DNA from: CAWJMN01 sp963844055
Lineage (GTDB): Bacteria; Planctomycetota; Planctomycetia; Pirellulales; Pirellulaceae
DNA length: 64,000 nucleotides
NCBI GenBank assembly: GCA_963844055.1
Contig: CAWJMN010000001.1
Coordinates: 2,418,001 to 2,482,000, forward strand
Direction of reading: 5' to 3'
In this document: positions 18,459 to 29,100 of the stretch, piece by piece
Numbering within the stretch: the first letter of the stretch is position 1
How the letters are laid out: each line of letters starts with the position of its first letter
Notes under the pieces: model-generated
What the model saw: the letters and a program-made list of their open reading frames with translations, nothing else
Database searches by the model: none
Told to the model about the DNA's origin: nothing
Program-made: the position numbers and the translations under genes

Positions 18459-19957
18459 TTACTTCAGATGAACGCTCATAAGGAACTCGGCATTTGTCTT
18501 GGCCTTGCCAAGACGTGTTGTCAGTAAGTCCATCGCATCGGGTGCATTCATTTCACTGAGGGCTCGTCGCATGAGCGAGACTCGCTTGTACTCATCGCTC
18601 GACATCAAGATCTCTTCCCGACGTGTACCACTTTTCGCGATGTCGATCGCGGGCCAAATTCGCTTGTCGACAAGTTTGCGATCCAGATGAATCTCTAGGT
18701 TGCCGGTTCCTTTGAATTCCTCAAAGATAACGTCATCCATTTTGCTCCCGGTATCAACCAGGGCAGTGGCCAAGATCGTTAGCGAGCCCCCTTCTTCTAC
18801 CTTGCGAGCGGAACCAAAGAACCGCTTTGGCATTTGAAGTGCGTTGGCATCGAGGCCGCCGGTGAGTAGTTTGCCCGACTGCGGACATTCAGAATTCCAG
18901 GCACGTGCCAAACGAGTGATGGAATCGAGGAAGATGACCACATCCACGCCGCACTCGACAAGTCGTTTGGCCTTCTCCAAAACCATCTGCGCTACGGCAA
19001 CATGGCGTGAAGCTGGCTCGTCAAAGGTAGAACTGATCACTTCGCAGTTGCGCCCCTTCACTTCACGCTCCATGTCGGTCACTTCTTCGGGACGTTCATC
19101 CACCAGAAGCATCATTACATAGGCATCGGGAAAGTTCTTGAGGACCGCTTTTGCCATCTTCTGCATCAGGATCGTTTTGCCGGCACGTGGCGGGCTAACA
19201 ATCAGTCCGCGCTGACCAAAACCAATCGGAGTAACAAGGTCGACAACGCGTGTTGCAATGTCGTCCGCATCGTTCTCCATGGTGATCCGCTCTTTAGGAT
19301 GCAGCGGTGTCAGATCGTCAAACTGTGCTCGCGAGGCTGCATCGTTGGGGTCGCGAAAGTTGATCGCTTCCACACGCAGCAGGGCGAAGTAGCGTTCATT
19401 CTCTTTCGGTGGTCGAATCTGCCCAGAAACTGTCACTCCGGTTCGCAACCCAAACCGGCGAATCTGGCTAGGAGAGACATAGATATCGTCAGGGCAGGAA
19501 AGGTAGTGATAGTCGGGGCTGCGAAAAATCCAAAGCCGTCCGGCAGGATCTCAAGCGTTCCTTCTCCGAACATTAAGCCGTTTAGCTTGACCCGCTCTTT
19601 CAAGATACGAACGATAAGGTCCTGTTTTTTCAGGCCGGCAATATCTGCCAGGTTTTCCTTCTTTGCAACTTCCGTAAGCTGCGTAATGGTCATTCGCTGC
19701 AGCTGCGCAATATGGAAATTGGACGAGGTGATTCGCTTTACCGTCGCGTCAGCCTCGTCAAGCTCGCCTCGATCCACGAGGTCGGCCAATTCTTCGGCGA
19801 GCGAAAGCGGCTCTCCCTCTTCTTCCAATTGCCGAATCCGTTGCAAGTGCTCCGGCGTCAATGTGGAATCAGCGGCAGGTGCTGGTGGCAATGTGTGTTG
19901 GTCGTCTCGTCGTTTTTCGACACCAAGGCCGCGACGAAAGTTTTTGAAGCTAGGCAT
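18459..19957 (-). CDS. rho: Transcription termination factor Rho, frame broken at about 19524-19528
   Basis: The RNA-dependent hexameric ATPase that terminates transcription. The N-terminal frame (from 19957) has a Rho N-domain (MTITQLTEVAKKENL) and the RNA-binding GEGTLEILPDGFGF. The next frame (from 19448) has TGVTVSGQIRPPKENERYF, Walker-type SPPRAGKT, LLVDERPEEVTDM and FLDSITRLARA. The break falls in a T run (5 bases on the coding strand, plus positions 19524-19528). One more T would give GFGFFRSPDYHYL and a continuous 499-aa protein matching the canonical GFGFLRSPDY. A homopolymer indel is the classic form of sequencing error. Rho is broadly conserved, so loss is unlikely. Confidence 0.9.
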
Positions 19958-20393
19958 GACTTATTGGCTTCACAAGGGGGAAAGGTGAAGTGCAAGGTTT
20001 GCGACGAACGCCGCAGGAGGGAAGGGAACAAAGCAATCGACTTCGATCTTGGCGCGAAAGCACGCAAAATCATCAGGCTCGAACAGGGAAGGCGGAGAGG
20101 GAAAAACGGACCTAAGGTCTAGGTTGCCAATGCATCCAGGGGATGGATGCTTACTAGGGCGGACTGCCCACGGACCCTTTTATTATGGTCTTTTCGCTCG
20201 CGCTTGGAATAGGAATGCGCCCAGAATTATTGGTTCGTCATCTGCCGGCCACGCCCGGTTTGGACGCCATGCGCCAATAAAAAACAGAAACAAACCAAGT
20301 GACGCCGGTTATTGCCGGCCCATCCTGCCACAATTGGCCTCAGATACGACTTCGAGGTGCATGTCGTATCTGCTTATTTTAAAAGGAGTTGCG
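19958..20393. other. 436-base intergenic region
   Basis: It lies between the rho start and the ABC-F stop, both on the minus strand. Open frames here look random. The only structure seen is a 10-bp inverted repeat at 20341-20372. It should contain the rho promoter. Confidence 0.4.
20341..20372 (-). terminator. Hairpin after the first ABC-F gene, possible terminator
   Basis: A perfect 10-bp inverted repeat, CAGATACGAC (20341-20350) and GTCGTATCTG (20363-20372), has a 12-base loop and lies 21 bases past the ABC-F stop. There is no T-run on the minus-strand 3' side, so it may be a Rho-assisted site or an mRNA-stabilising hairpin rather than an intrinsic terminator. Confidence 0.4.
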
Positions 20394-22184
20394 CTAGGCG
20401 TCCGAGAGTTCTTCTTGGAGCTTGCACCACTTGTCCTCCACCTCGGCCAGCTGGCTAGTCAGCGCGGTGGACTCCTCATGCAGCCGCATGGCGTCCTTAG
20501 GATTGGTGGCCACCTGCAATTGCTCGTTGACCTGTTTCCGCTGCTGATCGAGCTTTGCAATCGTCCGTTCCAGGTTGGACATTTCCTTACGGATCTCGCG
20601 TTCACTCCGTTTTGGACCTTGCGCGTGGCCCTTAGCAGGACCCTTTAGGGCCGCAGACGGAGCCTTAGCAAGCTTGGCATTCTGCTCGCGTTCGCCGTCG
20701 TCGATTTCCTTGTTAACGTAGTACAGGTAAGCCTCGTAGTCACCTCGATAGTTCATGACCCGGCCGTCTCGCACCTCGATGATGCAGGTTGCCACGCGTT
20801 TCATGAAGTGACGATCGTGGCTCGTAAAGATGACCGTCCCTTGATAGGCCAAAAGGGCTTCCGCCATTGCGTCGACGGTATCTACGTCCAAATGGTTTCC
20901 CGGTTCGTCCAAGATCAGCACGTTGTACTGTCCCAGCAAAAGGCCGGCGAGGCAAAGTCGTGCTCGCTCACCACCCGACAGGACAGAGATCTTTTTCTTA
21001 ACCGCGTCGCCACGGAACAAAAGCGCACCGGCCATGTCCAAGATCTCTTGATTCTTGGTCCCGGTCGTGGCTTGATATTCCAAGTACTCCAGCACGGTCT
21101 TCTTTTCAGGCAAGCTGGTATAAACGTGCTGCGCGTAAATCCCCAACTGACAGCCATAGCCCCAGCGCACTTCGCCCGAGATCGGCGAAAGTGAATCGCA
21201 AATCGTACGCAAGAAAGTTGTTTTGCCCTGTCCGTTGTCACCGACGATGGCTGCTCGAGATCCGTGGTCGATCTCCAGGTCAATTCGGTCTGCAATCTGC
21301 CGCTCGGGATAGCCAATGGCTAGTCCGTTGCAACGCAGGACGGGTCCCTTTCGTGGTTCCACCTTAGGAGCGCGAATGGCGGCCGTTGGCTCATCATTGG
21401 CAACGTCCACCAGTTCTAGTTTTTCAAGCTGTTTGCTTTTGGAACGAGCACGAGTAGCCGTGCTGGCACGCGCCTTATTCTTAGCGATGAATTCTTCCAG
21501 CTGGCGACGCTTGGCAAGTACCGCGACATTGGTACGTTCATCATGCTTCAGCTTCTCTTGCTGATAGCTTAGGAACTCATCGATCTTGCCGGGATACATG
21601 GTCAATTTGCCGCGCGATAGGTCCATCGTGTGGCTACATGTCGCCGATAAGAACGCCCGGTCGTGCGAGACGATCAGGCATGCTTCCTGGTAATTTCGAA
21701 GGAAGTGTTCCAGCAGGATTTGAGTGCGCAAGTCCAAAAAGTTCGTCGGTTCGTCAAGCAATAGCAGGTTCGGTTCATGAAGCAAAAGTGCCGCCAGTTT
21801 GACGCGCGTTTGCCAACCGCCCGAAAGCTTGGTAATGGGGCCTTCGAGATAGGCACCCTTCACTTCAAACTGCCCCGCTACTTCGCCGCATTTCCAATCA
21901 GGCTGGCCGCTGTCGCGCATCAAAAATTCTAGAGCTGTCTCGCCCGGCTTGAACGGATCGTGCTGACGCAGGTACCCAAGACGCAACTTCGGGTGCCGAA
22001 TCACCTCGCCCCGGTCGAGTTCCTCTTCACCCAGCAAAACGCGCAACAGCGTACTTTTGCCGGCACCGTTTCGTCCTACAAAACCAACTTTGGTATCGTC
22101 CGTGATGGTGGCTTCCGCGCTATCGAGCAGAATCTGGTCACCATAGCTCTTTTGAGCATTCTTGATTTGCAACAGAACCGCCAT
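20394..22184 (-). CDS. ABC-F family ATP-binding protein
   Basis: A 596-residue cytosolic protein with two ABC domains and no membrane helices. Walker A sites are GRNGAGKST and GDNGQGKTT, signatures LSGGWQTR and LSGGERAR, and Walker B sites LLLLDEPTNFLD and LILDEPGNHLD. The basic inter-domain linker (RARSKSKQLEKLEL) is the ribosome-contacting region of ABC-F factors. A C-terminal coiled coil (about 510-596) resembles the Uup/YheS-type extension. ABC-F proteins act on stalled or antibiotic-bound ribosomes. ATG 22184 is preferred, with GAGG just upstream, over a TTG at 22193. It is one of two adjacent ABC-F genes. Confidence 0.9.
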   Translation of the reverse strand: MAVLLQIKNAQKSYGDQILLDSAEATITDDTKVGFVGRNGAGKSTLLRVLLGEEELDRGEVIRHPKLRLGYLRQHDPFKPGETALEFLMRDSGQPDWKCGEVAGQFEVKGAYLEGPITKLSGGWQTRVKLAALLLHEPNLLLLDEPTNFLDLRTQILLEHFLRNYQEACLIVSHDRAFLSATCSHTMDLSRGKLTMYPGKIDEFLSYQQEKLKHDERTNVAVLAKRRQLEEFIAKNKARASTATRARSKSKQLEKLELVDVANDEPTAAIRAPKVEPRKGPVLRCNGLAIGYPERQIADRIDLEIDHGSRAAIVGDNGQGKTTFLRTICDSLSPISGEVRWGYGCQLGIYAQHVYTSLPEKKTVLEYLEYQATTGTKNQEILDMAGALLFRGDAVKKKISVLSGGERARLCLAGLLLGQYNVLILDEPGNHLDVDTVDAMAEALLAYQGTVIFTSHDRHFMKRVATCIIEVRDGRVMNYRGDYEAYLYYVNKEIDDGEREQNAKLAKAPSAALKGPAKGHAQGPKRSEREIRKEMSNLERTIAKLDQQRKQVNEQLQVATNPKDAMRLHEESTALTSQLAEVEDKWCKLQEELSDA

Positions 22185-22353
22185 GGACCTCAACCCCTAC
22201 CAAACTTGCGAAATGCGGAAAAAATGTAATCCAGAATTGTATCTTGAAAGTTGCATTTTGAGCCATTGCTAAAGCCGTATGACGTTAGCGTTTGCATTGC
22301 TGCCGATGCTGCTATTCTTGTGGGGAAATGAAGCCCCTAGCGGTCTAGCAGGT

Positions 22354-24171
22354 TTACTCGGACATGCTTTCCAGTAGTTCCCAGCGGACCACCGTGGATG
22401 CCAGCTTCTGCTCAAGCGTTGATAGCTCATCTTTCCGCTTGGCGATGAAATCACCTGCCTTCTGATAGAAGTTCGGGGAAGCCATCTCATCATGGAGGCG
22501 TGCAATATCCCCCTCGATCTTTTCAATCAGGGCAGGAATTTTGGCGAGTTCTTGCTGTTCTTTGTAGCTCAGGCGCCGCTTCTTCGTGTCGTCCTTTTTG
22601 GAAGTGCCAGACGAAGAGGAAGTCGATTGCTTTTCGGCTTTGGCGGCCGCATCAACAACGCGTTGTCGTTGCCAATCGTCATAGCCACCAAAGTATTCTT
22701 TGATGTTGCCATTCTCATAGACGATCGTACTAGTCACCACATGGTTCAAGAATTCACGATCGTGGCTAACCAGTAAGACGGTTCCTTCAAACTGCACCAG
22801 CAGTTCTTCAAGCAGTTCAAGCGTCTCGGAATCCAAGTCGTTCGTCGGTTCATCCAGAACAATGACGTTGGCAGGCTTGGCAAAGAGCTTTGCCAGCAAT
22901 ACACGATTACGTTCGCCACCGGAAAGGAACTTCACCGGCGTACGAGCACGATCCGGCGTAAACAAGAAGTCCTGCAAATAGCCGATCACATGCCGGGAGC
23001 TTCCTCCCAGGTGGATCGTCTCATAGCCATCTCCCACATTGTCTTGTACAGACGCTTCTTCATTCAATTGCTCGCGCAATTGATCGAAGTAAGCGATCTG
23101 CAAGTTCGTCCCCAGGGTGACAGTTCCCTTCTGAGGTTCCAGTTTGCCCAGCAGAACTTTTAGAAGCGTTGTCTTGCCAGCACCATTGGGTCCCAGAATT
23201 CCAATCTTGTCTCCACGCATGATCGTCGTCGAAAAGTTATCGAAGATCGGCTTGTCACCATAGCTGAACGAGACTTCTTCGACATCGGCCACCTTCATGC
23301 CGCTGCGTTGGCCCTCTTGGATTTGCATTTGCACATTGCCGGCGCCAGAATTCCGCTGGCTACGCTGCAATCGCATCTTTTCTAGCGCCCGAACACGTCC
23401 TTCATTGCGTGTCCGACGGGCCTTAATACCTGTCCGAATCCAAACCTCTTCCTGAGCGAGCTTTTTGTCGAACAGGGCATTCTGCTTTTCTTCGGCCGAG
23501 ATGGCAGCTTCTTTGCGCTTTAAGAATGAATCGTAATCACATGACCAGTCAAACAGCTTGCCACGGTCAATCTCGATGATCCGTGTCGATAGCTTGCGCA
23601 GGAACATCCGATCGTGGGTAACGAAAAGTAACGTCCCTTTCCATCGCCCCAAAAAGTCTTCCAGCCAATGGATCGCGTCAATGTCCAAGTGGTTCGTAGG
23701 CTCATCGAGCAGTAGCAGGTCTGGCGAACTGGCAATCGCCCGTGCCAGCAAGACCCGGCGCTTCATTCCCGAAGACAGCGACTCAAAGGCCGCCTCGGCC
23801 GGAAGTTGCATCTCGGTCAGGATCTGTTCCAGCCGATTGGGAATCTTCCAGAACTTTTCCGACTCCCAGTCTTCGATCGAGTCGTGGGGGCCGGGACCAA
23901 TCCCCGAGGACACAATATCGGCGACCTTCCCCGTCAAATCGCGCGGGACATCCTGGGGAAGAAAGGCCAGCTTTGCGCCAGGCGCAAAGACGATTTCACC
24001 GTTGTCGGGCTTTTCAAAGCCGCAGATCAACTTCATGAAGGTGGTTTTGCCGGCTCCGTTTCGGCCCAGGAGGCCAATCTTTTGCCCGGCTTCAATCTGG
24101 CAAGAGATTCCCGCCAGCAGCGTAGGACCACGAAACCCAATCCAAAGGTCATTTACTTGTAGCAAGGCCAT
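22354..24171 (-). CDS. uup: ABC-F family ATPase Uup
   Basis: A 605-residue twin-ABC protein. Walker A sites are GRNGAGKTT and GPNGAGKTT, signatures LSSGMKRR and LSGGERNR, and Walker B sites LLLLDEPTNHLD and VIVLDEPTNDLD. The linker has the Uup-like RTGIKARRTRNEGRVRALE. The C-terminus carries a charged coiled coil (KKRRLSYKEQQELAKIPALIEKIEGD), the DNA/ribosome-binding feature of Uup. The first signature, SSG instead of SGG, is common in Uup. It is co-oriented with the other ABC-F gene 169 bases downstream. Confidence 0.88.
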   Translation of the reverse strand: MALLQVNDLWIGFRGPTLLAGISCQIEAGQKIGLLGRNGAGKTTFMKLICGFEKPDNGEIVFAPGAKLAFLPQDVPRDLTGKVADIVSSGIGPGPHDSIEDWESEKFWKIPNRLEQILTEMQLPAEAAFESLSSGMKRRVLLARAIASSPDLLLLDEPTNHLDIDAIHWLEDFLGRWKGTLLFVTHDRMFLRKLSTRIIEIDRGKLFDWSCDYDSFLKRKEAAISAEEKQNALFDKKLAQEEVWIRTGIKARRTRNEGRVRALEKMRLQRSQRNSGAGNVQMQIQEGQRSGMKVADVEEVSFSYGDKPIFDNFSTTIMRGDKIGILGPNGAGKTTLLKVLLGKLEPQKGTVTLGTNLQIAYFDQLREQLNEEASVQDNVGDGYETIHLGGSSRHVIGYLQDFLFTPDRARTPVKFLSGGERNRVLLAKLFAKPANVIVLDEPTNDLDSETLELLEELLVQFEGTVLLVSHDREFLNHVVTSTIVYENGNIKEYFGGYDDWQRQRVVDAAAKAEKQSTSSSSGTSKKDDTKKRRLSYKEQQELAKIPALIEKIEGDIARLHDEMASPNFYQKAGDFIAKRKDELSTLEQKLASTVVRWELLESMSE

Positions 24172-24355
24172 AAGCTGTCAGGCAACCGGCGTCAGCCAGT
24201 CTCAATCGGGAGAGACGTTTCCAAGAACGGAATAGTTCCGAGGGGCTGGCACGTACGCCACCTCCCCCATCCATGGGCAACACTCTGCCGGATGGTCCGA
24301 TTATTGCCGATTTCGCGTTCCTTGGTGAGGCCTACGCAGAAAGGGCGGACAATAC

Positions 24356-24499
24356 CTAGTTCAGCTGCGAGCTAAACCCACGCAGGCACATGAAACCCGC
24401 GAATACGGCGACAACTGCCACAATTCCCCAGTGCTGGGTTTCCATGCGGTCCACCGCGCGAAGCAGTTTTTGCAAAATGACCGAAGCGTCGTGTACCAT
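24356..24499 (-). CDS. Possible small single-span membrane protein
   Basis: A 47-codon open frame: a hydrophilic N-terminus (MVHDASVILQKLLRAVDR), then a hydrophobic helix of about 18 residues (GIVAVVAVFAGFMCL) and a short polar tail RGFSSQLN. Composition and the clean helix look like a real small membrane protein rather than a random frame. A weak AGGGA lies about 11 bases upstream. An internal ATG at 24445 is an alternative start. It lies upstream of uup on the same strand. No family recognised. Confidence 0.45.
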   Translation of the reverse strand: MVHDASVILQKLLRAVDRMETQHWGIVAVVAVFAGFMCLRGFSSQLN

Positions 24500-24734
24500 A
24501 TTCAGATTCCCTATCTTAAACTTTTGTGGGCCCGGCAGGGCGATTTCGCCGGCGTCTGGTGGCCACCAGAACGCCTAAATGCCGTCCGTCTCTAAGAAAA
24601 CATAGGTCATGGGCGTCACTCGCGACGGATATCGCCCTCACCCGGCACAACGAATACGGCCTACAACCGCTACGATCGGTAGAGAATCCCCCGAAAATGT
24701 TACCGCGAAGCCCCAGTTCGCCCTCGAAGGTGCC

Positions 24735-24762
24735 TTGCGGGCCGTTAACGAGACGCTAAAAT
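24735..24762 (+). promoter_or_regulatory. Possible sigma-70-type promoter of tRNA-Asp
   Basis: TTGCGG (24735-24740) and TAAAAT (24757-24762) are spaced 16 bases apart and lie 21 bases ahead of the tRNA. The -10 box matches the consensus at 5/6, the -35 box only at its TTG. Confidence 0.4.
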
Positions 24763-24783
24763 CAAAAATCTCCCAAGCAAATT

Positions 24784-24857
<74 letters not shown>

Positions 24858-24915
24858 CTTTTATGCGATTTAGCAGGTAGTTGGTTTTAAAACGATCTTC
24901 TTTCTGCTTGAGTTC

Positions 24916-24945
24916 AGGCGGCTTTTTAAGCCGCCTTTCTTTTTT
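24916..24945 (+). terminator. Rho-independent terminator of tRNA-Asp
   Basis: A perfect 9-bp stem, AGGCGGCTT (24916-24924) with AAGCCGCCT (24928-24936), has a TTT loop and is followed by TTCTTTTTT. It lies 58 bases after the tRNA. Confidence 0.9.
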
Positions 24946-25081
24946 CTTGGCTCAGAATTCGTTCGCGGATTGAACGATTTTGGCCTTACCATCTGGGGTT
25001 CCTAGCCCCGCCGTTAACTACGGCCCGGTTCCAGCGGTTTACCAAGGGTTGAGCTTTATCCCCCTTGGAGCACGGCAAACC

Positions 25082-25864
25082 ATGTCTCCCTTTTCCACCA
25101 GAATCTCGTTCACCCGGGCGTTACGCATTGCCGGGTACAACTGGCCACTCTACGCCGCTGCGGCAACTGGGATGGTGCTTGGACTCGTCTTGGCGTTTCT
25201 GCCAAACCTCCCGCCGCTCGTCCGTTGGCTGGCAGGAATCGAAGCGGCCGTTGCTTTGTGGTATTCATTTGCTTCCTTTGGCGCATTCCACCTGATGTTT
25301 GACCGTTCCGACCTATTAACCGGGCGTTGGCTCCCGGTGGAACTTCCCTCGGCCCCACGGCGCTGGGTCCAAATCAACGTGGGATTGGAAGAAACAAGCC
25401 TCCCGTTGGCTCAAGTCTTTCCTGGCTCGGAAGGTAAGTCGCTTGACCTATTTAGTCCCGCCATCATGACGGAGCCGGCCGTCACCCGCGCCCGACAGCA
25501 ATTCACCAATCCTTCGGAGCAAATACAGCTGGAATCCCTTCCGGTAATGTCAGGTTGGGCCGATATGGTGGTCGTTACTCTTGCCGCACATGAGATCCGT
25601 GACGAGCAACAACGCCAGCTTTTCTTTCATGAGTTGCGGCGCATTGTCTCTCGTGATGGAACTGTTGTTGTTGTCGAACATTTGAGAAATCTTGCCGCGA
25701 CCTTAGCGTTTGGTCCCGGCCTGCTGCACTTCTATCCACGTAGCGAATGGCTCCGCTTGGGGAAGCACGCCGCGCTGGTCGTTGAACGTGAGCGATCCAT
25801 TACGCCGTTCATCCGGGTCTTCTTCTATCGCCCCGCTGATCGTCAGCAGCAGTTCGCTGCCTAG
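25082..25864 (+). CDS. Membrane-anchored methyltransferase-like protein
   Basis: 260 residues from ATG 25082; the frame is open from a TTG at 24980 but the extra part looks non-coding. Two hydrophobic helices come first (about 22-40, WPLYAAAATGMVLGLVLAF; about 47-70). The soluble part then resembles a degenerate class I SAM-methyltransferase: WVQINVGLEE, SLDLFSP, ADMVVVTLAAHEI, FHELRRIVSRDGTVVVVEHLRNL. The usual glycine-rich SAM motif is not clear, so activity is uncertain. The C-terminus (HFYPRSEWLRLGKHA) is like that of ubiquinone/menaquinone methyltransferase relatives. Function unknown. Confidence 0.65.
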   Translation: MSPFSTRISFTRALRIAGYNWPLYAAAATGMVLGLVLAFLPNLPPLVRWLAGIEAAVALWYSFASFGAFHLMFDRSDLLTGRWLPVELPSAPRRWVQINVGLEETSLPLAQVFPGSEGKSLDLFSPAIMTEPAVTRARQQFTNPSEQIQLESLPVMSGWADMVVVTLAAHEIRDEQQRQLFFHELRRIVSRDGTVVVVEHLRNLAATLAFGPGLLHFYPRSEWLRLGKHAALVVERERSITPFIRVFFYRPADRQQQFAA

Positions 25865-26144
25865 TGCCCCGGTTGAGGCATATTTCTTCGTTGGATTAGG
25901 ACCGACACCGGGGCCGGTGCTCGCCATGGGACACCGCTTTTCATCCGGCGGCGGTGAAAAATCTTCTGAAATCCGTGTAATGTCTCATGGATGGCCGGCT
26001 CGCCATCCATTAAACCATAGGGATCAACACTCCCCTCATGGTGCCGCACGAAGCCATAGCTGGGACTTAAGGTGCGTCTTGGTGACCTTAAGTTGGTGCG
26101 GACTTGATTTGGTTTCTCTCTCCTCTCTTACTGCCGATACTTCC

Positions 26145-29100
26145 ATGAATTGTCAAAACCGCCTTTGGGCCTCGGCTTTTGGTTTGTCGCTGGTCTTAGC
26201 AGGCTTTGCCTCGGTCTTGCTGGGGCAAGATCGTGTGCTGGAGCAGTTCGAGACCAAACAGCTAACCGATGTTTATTTCTCCGAAGGGGCAGGGGCTGGT
26301 GATCTGGATAATGATGGCGATATGGATGTCGTCTACGGCCCTTTCTGGTTTGAAGGTCCCGACTACAAAGCCAAGCACGAGATCTATCCCCCTGTGCCTC
26401 AAAATAAAGAGGGGTATGCCGACCACTTCTTTGCCTGGTGCTATGACTTCGACAAAGACGGCTGGACCGATATCTTCGTTGTTGGCTTCCCCGGCACGCC
26501 TGCTCATGTCTATCAGAACCCTGGCAAGCAAGAGGTCGCCAAACATTGGAAGAAGCATCAAGTCTTTGATTCGGTTTCCAACGAGTCACCGCAACTTATG
26601 CAGCTTGTAGGCGATGACCGGCCAGAGCTGATTTGCACGCGCGATGGCTTTTTTGGCTATGCCACCATCGATCCCGCAAAGCCTTTAGGGTCTTGGCAAT
26701 TCCATGCCGTCTCTGCACAAGTTGCCGACAAGCGATTTGGTCACGGCCTTGGTATCGGAGATGTAAATGGCGATAGTCGTCTAGACATCATTCACGCTGG
26801 TGGATGGCTGGAACAGCCCGCAGAGCTTTCGGATAGCAAGCCATGGCAAGCACACCAGGTAGCGTTTACCAATGCCTACGGTGGCGCCGAGATGTATGCC
26901 TACGATGTCGATGGCGACAAAGACGCCGACATCATCACGAGCCTTGCCGCTCATGATTTTGGCCTCGCCTGGTATGAGCAAACACGCGATGGGGATGAAA
27001 TCAAGTTCACTCGCCACGACATTCTCGGCAAAAAGCCTGAGGACAATCGTTATGGCCTTGTCTTTAGCGAACTGCACTCCGTGAACATGGTGGATATGGA
27101 TGGCGACGGTTTGCAAGACATTGTCACTGGCAAGACGTATTACTCGCACCACAAGGGAAGTCCCCTGTGGAATGCGGGTGCCGTTGTGTACTGGTTTAAG
27201 CTGGTTCGCTCGAAGGAAGGTGTTGACTGGGTTCCCTATCAAATCGCCGCCGATTGCGGTGTGGGGCGCCAACTCGGCATTCATGATCTCAACGGCGATA
27301 AGCTCCCTGACATTACCGTCGGTGGCATGAAGGGAGCCCACGTGCTTCTGCATCAGCGCACCAAGGTCGACGAAGAGACTTGGCAGAAGGCCCAGCCTAA
27401 AGTCTTTGAAGCACCGCCTAAGCCCGCCGCTGCCGTAGGCGGCGTATTCGAAGGGGAGGCCATGAAGATCCTGGCTATCACCGGAGGCAATGCGGCAGAG
27501 CAGGGGATGGGAGGCTTTCCGGCCGACAAATGGAGCAATGATTCGCAGTTATGGTGGACCGGTGCCAAGCAAGGAGACCGGTTAGAACTGGAATTGCCAG
27601 TTGCCAAAGAAGGGACATATGAAGTCCTCGTTGCACTGACCAAGGCCCGCGACTACGGCATCGTTCAGCTCTATATCGATAAGCAAAAGGTCGGCGGCCC
27701 TATCGACCTCTACAACAACCCCGATGTGATTTCCACGGGGCTATCTTCCTATGGTCAAGTCAAGCTTGAGAAAGGGGCCCATCGCTTCTCCATCGAGATC
27801 ATTGGTACAAACCCCGCTGCAGTGAAGAACTTCATGGTCGGGCTCGACGTGGTGCAGCTCGGGCAGTCGGCAGGTGAGCTTCCCAGGGATGCCACGGGAA
27901 AGGCTCTGAATCTGGATTTCGAAACCGGTTCACTAGCAGGCTGGGTTGCTGAAGGAGATGCCTTCAAAGATCAGCCCATTGAAGGGGACACCGTTGCCGC
28001 TCGGCGTTCTGATATGAAAAGCCAACACCAAGGCCAGTTTTGGATTGGTGGCTATGAAAAGCATGGGGACGAAGCTGTCGGTACGCTCACTTCGCCAACC
28101 TTCAAGGTCGATCAGCCTTACGCGACTTTTCAAATCGGTGGCGGTGAAAAAGCCGAGACTCGCGTTGAGTTGGTGGAAAAAAAAACGGGCAAAGCCTTCT
28201 TTCGGGCCATGGGCCGCATGTCCGAAAACATGCGACTTGTCGTTGTGGATCTTAGCAAGCATCAAGGCGAAGAGGTTTTTGTTCGCCTCGTAGATCAGTC
28301 TAAAGGGCCCTGGGGACACCTCAACTTTGACAACTTTCGGCTCCATGCACAGCGTCCCGGTCCCGTTACTTCTGCCGATGCGCCCCTGGTGCCGGATGAA
28401 TATCCCTTTTCCGGATTAACGGCCGCCGAGGCAGCAGCCTCGATGAAGCTTCCCCAAGGCTTTCGTGTGATTCCCGCTGCGGCAGAGCCCGATATCAAAC
28501 AGCCCATTGCGATGGCGATCGATGATCGTGGTCGTGTTTGGGTAGCAGAAGCTTATGAATACCCCAACCGTTCGAAAGAAGCCAAAGGGCGTGATCGGAT
28601 TTTGGTCTTTGAAGATACGGATGGCGACGGCAAGCTAGACAGTCGCAAGGTCTTTGCCGAAGGGTTGAATTTGATTAGCGGATTAGAAGTGGGGTTTGGC
28701 GGCGTTTGGGTGGGTGCTGCCCCTTACTTCATGTTCATTCCGGATCAAAACGGCGATGATGTTCCCGATAGCGAGCCCAAAATCTTGCTCGATGGCTGGG
28801 GCTATCAAGACACGCATGAAACGCTCAACACCTTTATCTGGGGTCCCGATGGTTGGCTCTACGGCTGCCATGGAGTTTTCACCCACTCTCGCGTCGGAAA
28901 GCCGGGCACTCCCGATGCGGAACGCCAGCCGATCAATGCCGGCATTTGGCGTTATCACCCCGTTTCCCATCAGTTTGATGTGTTTGCCCATGGAACGAGC
29001 AATCCCTGGGGCGTCGACTTTAATGATCGCGGCCAGGCATTTCTAACCTCCTGCGTGATTCCGCACTTGTACAACATCATCCAAGGGGCTCGGTACGAAC

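Larger units (their letters stand above)
24172..24783. other. 612-base region between uup and tRNA-Asp
   Basis: It contains a possible 47-codon membrane-peptide gene (24356-24499, minus) and a promoter-like element for the tRNA (24735-24762). Nothing else convincing was seen. Confidence 0.4.
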
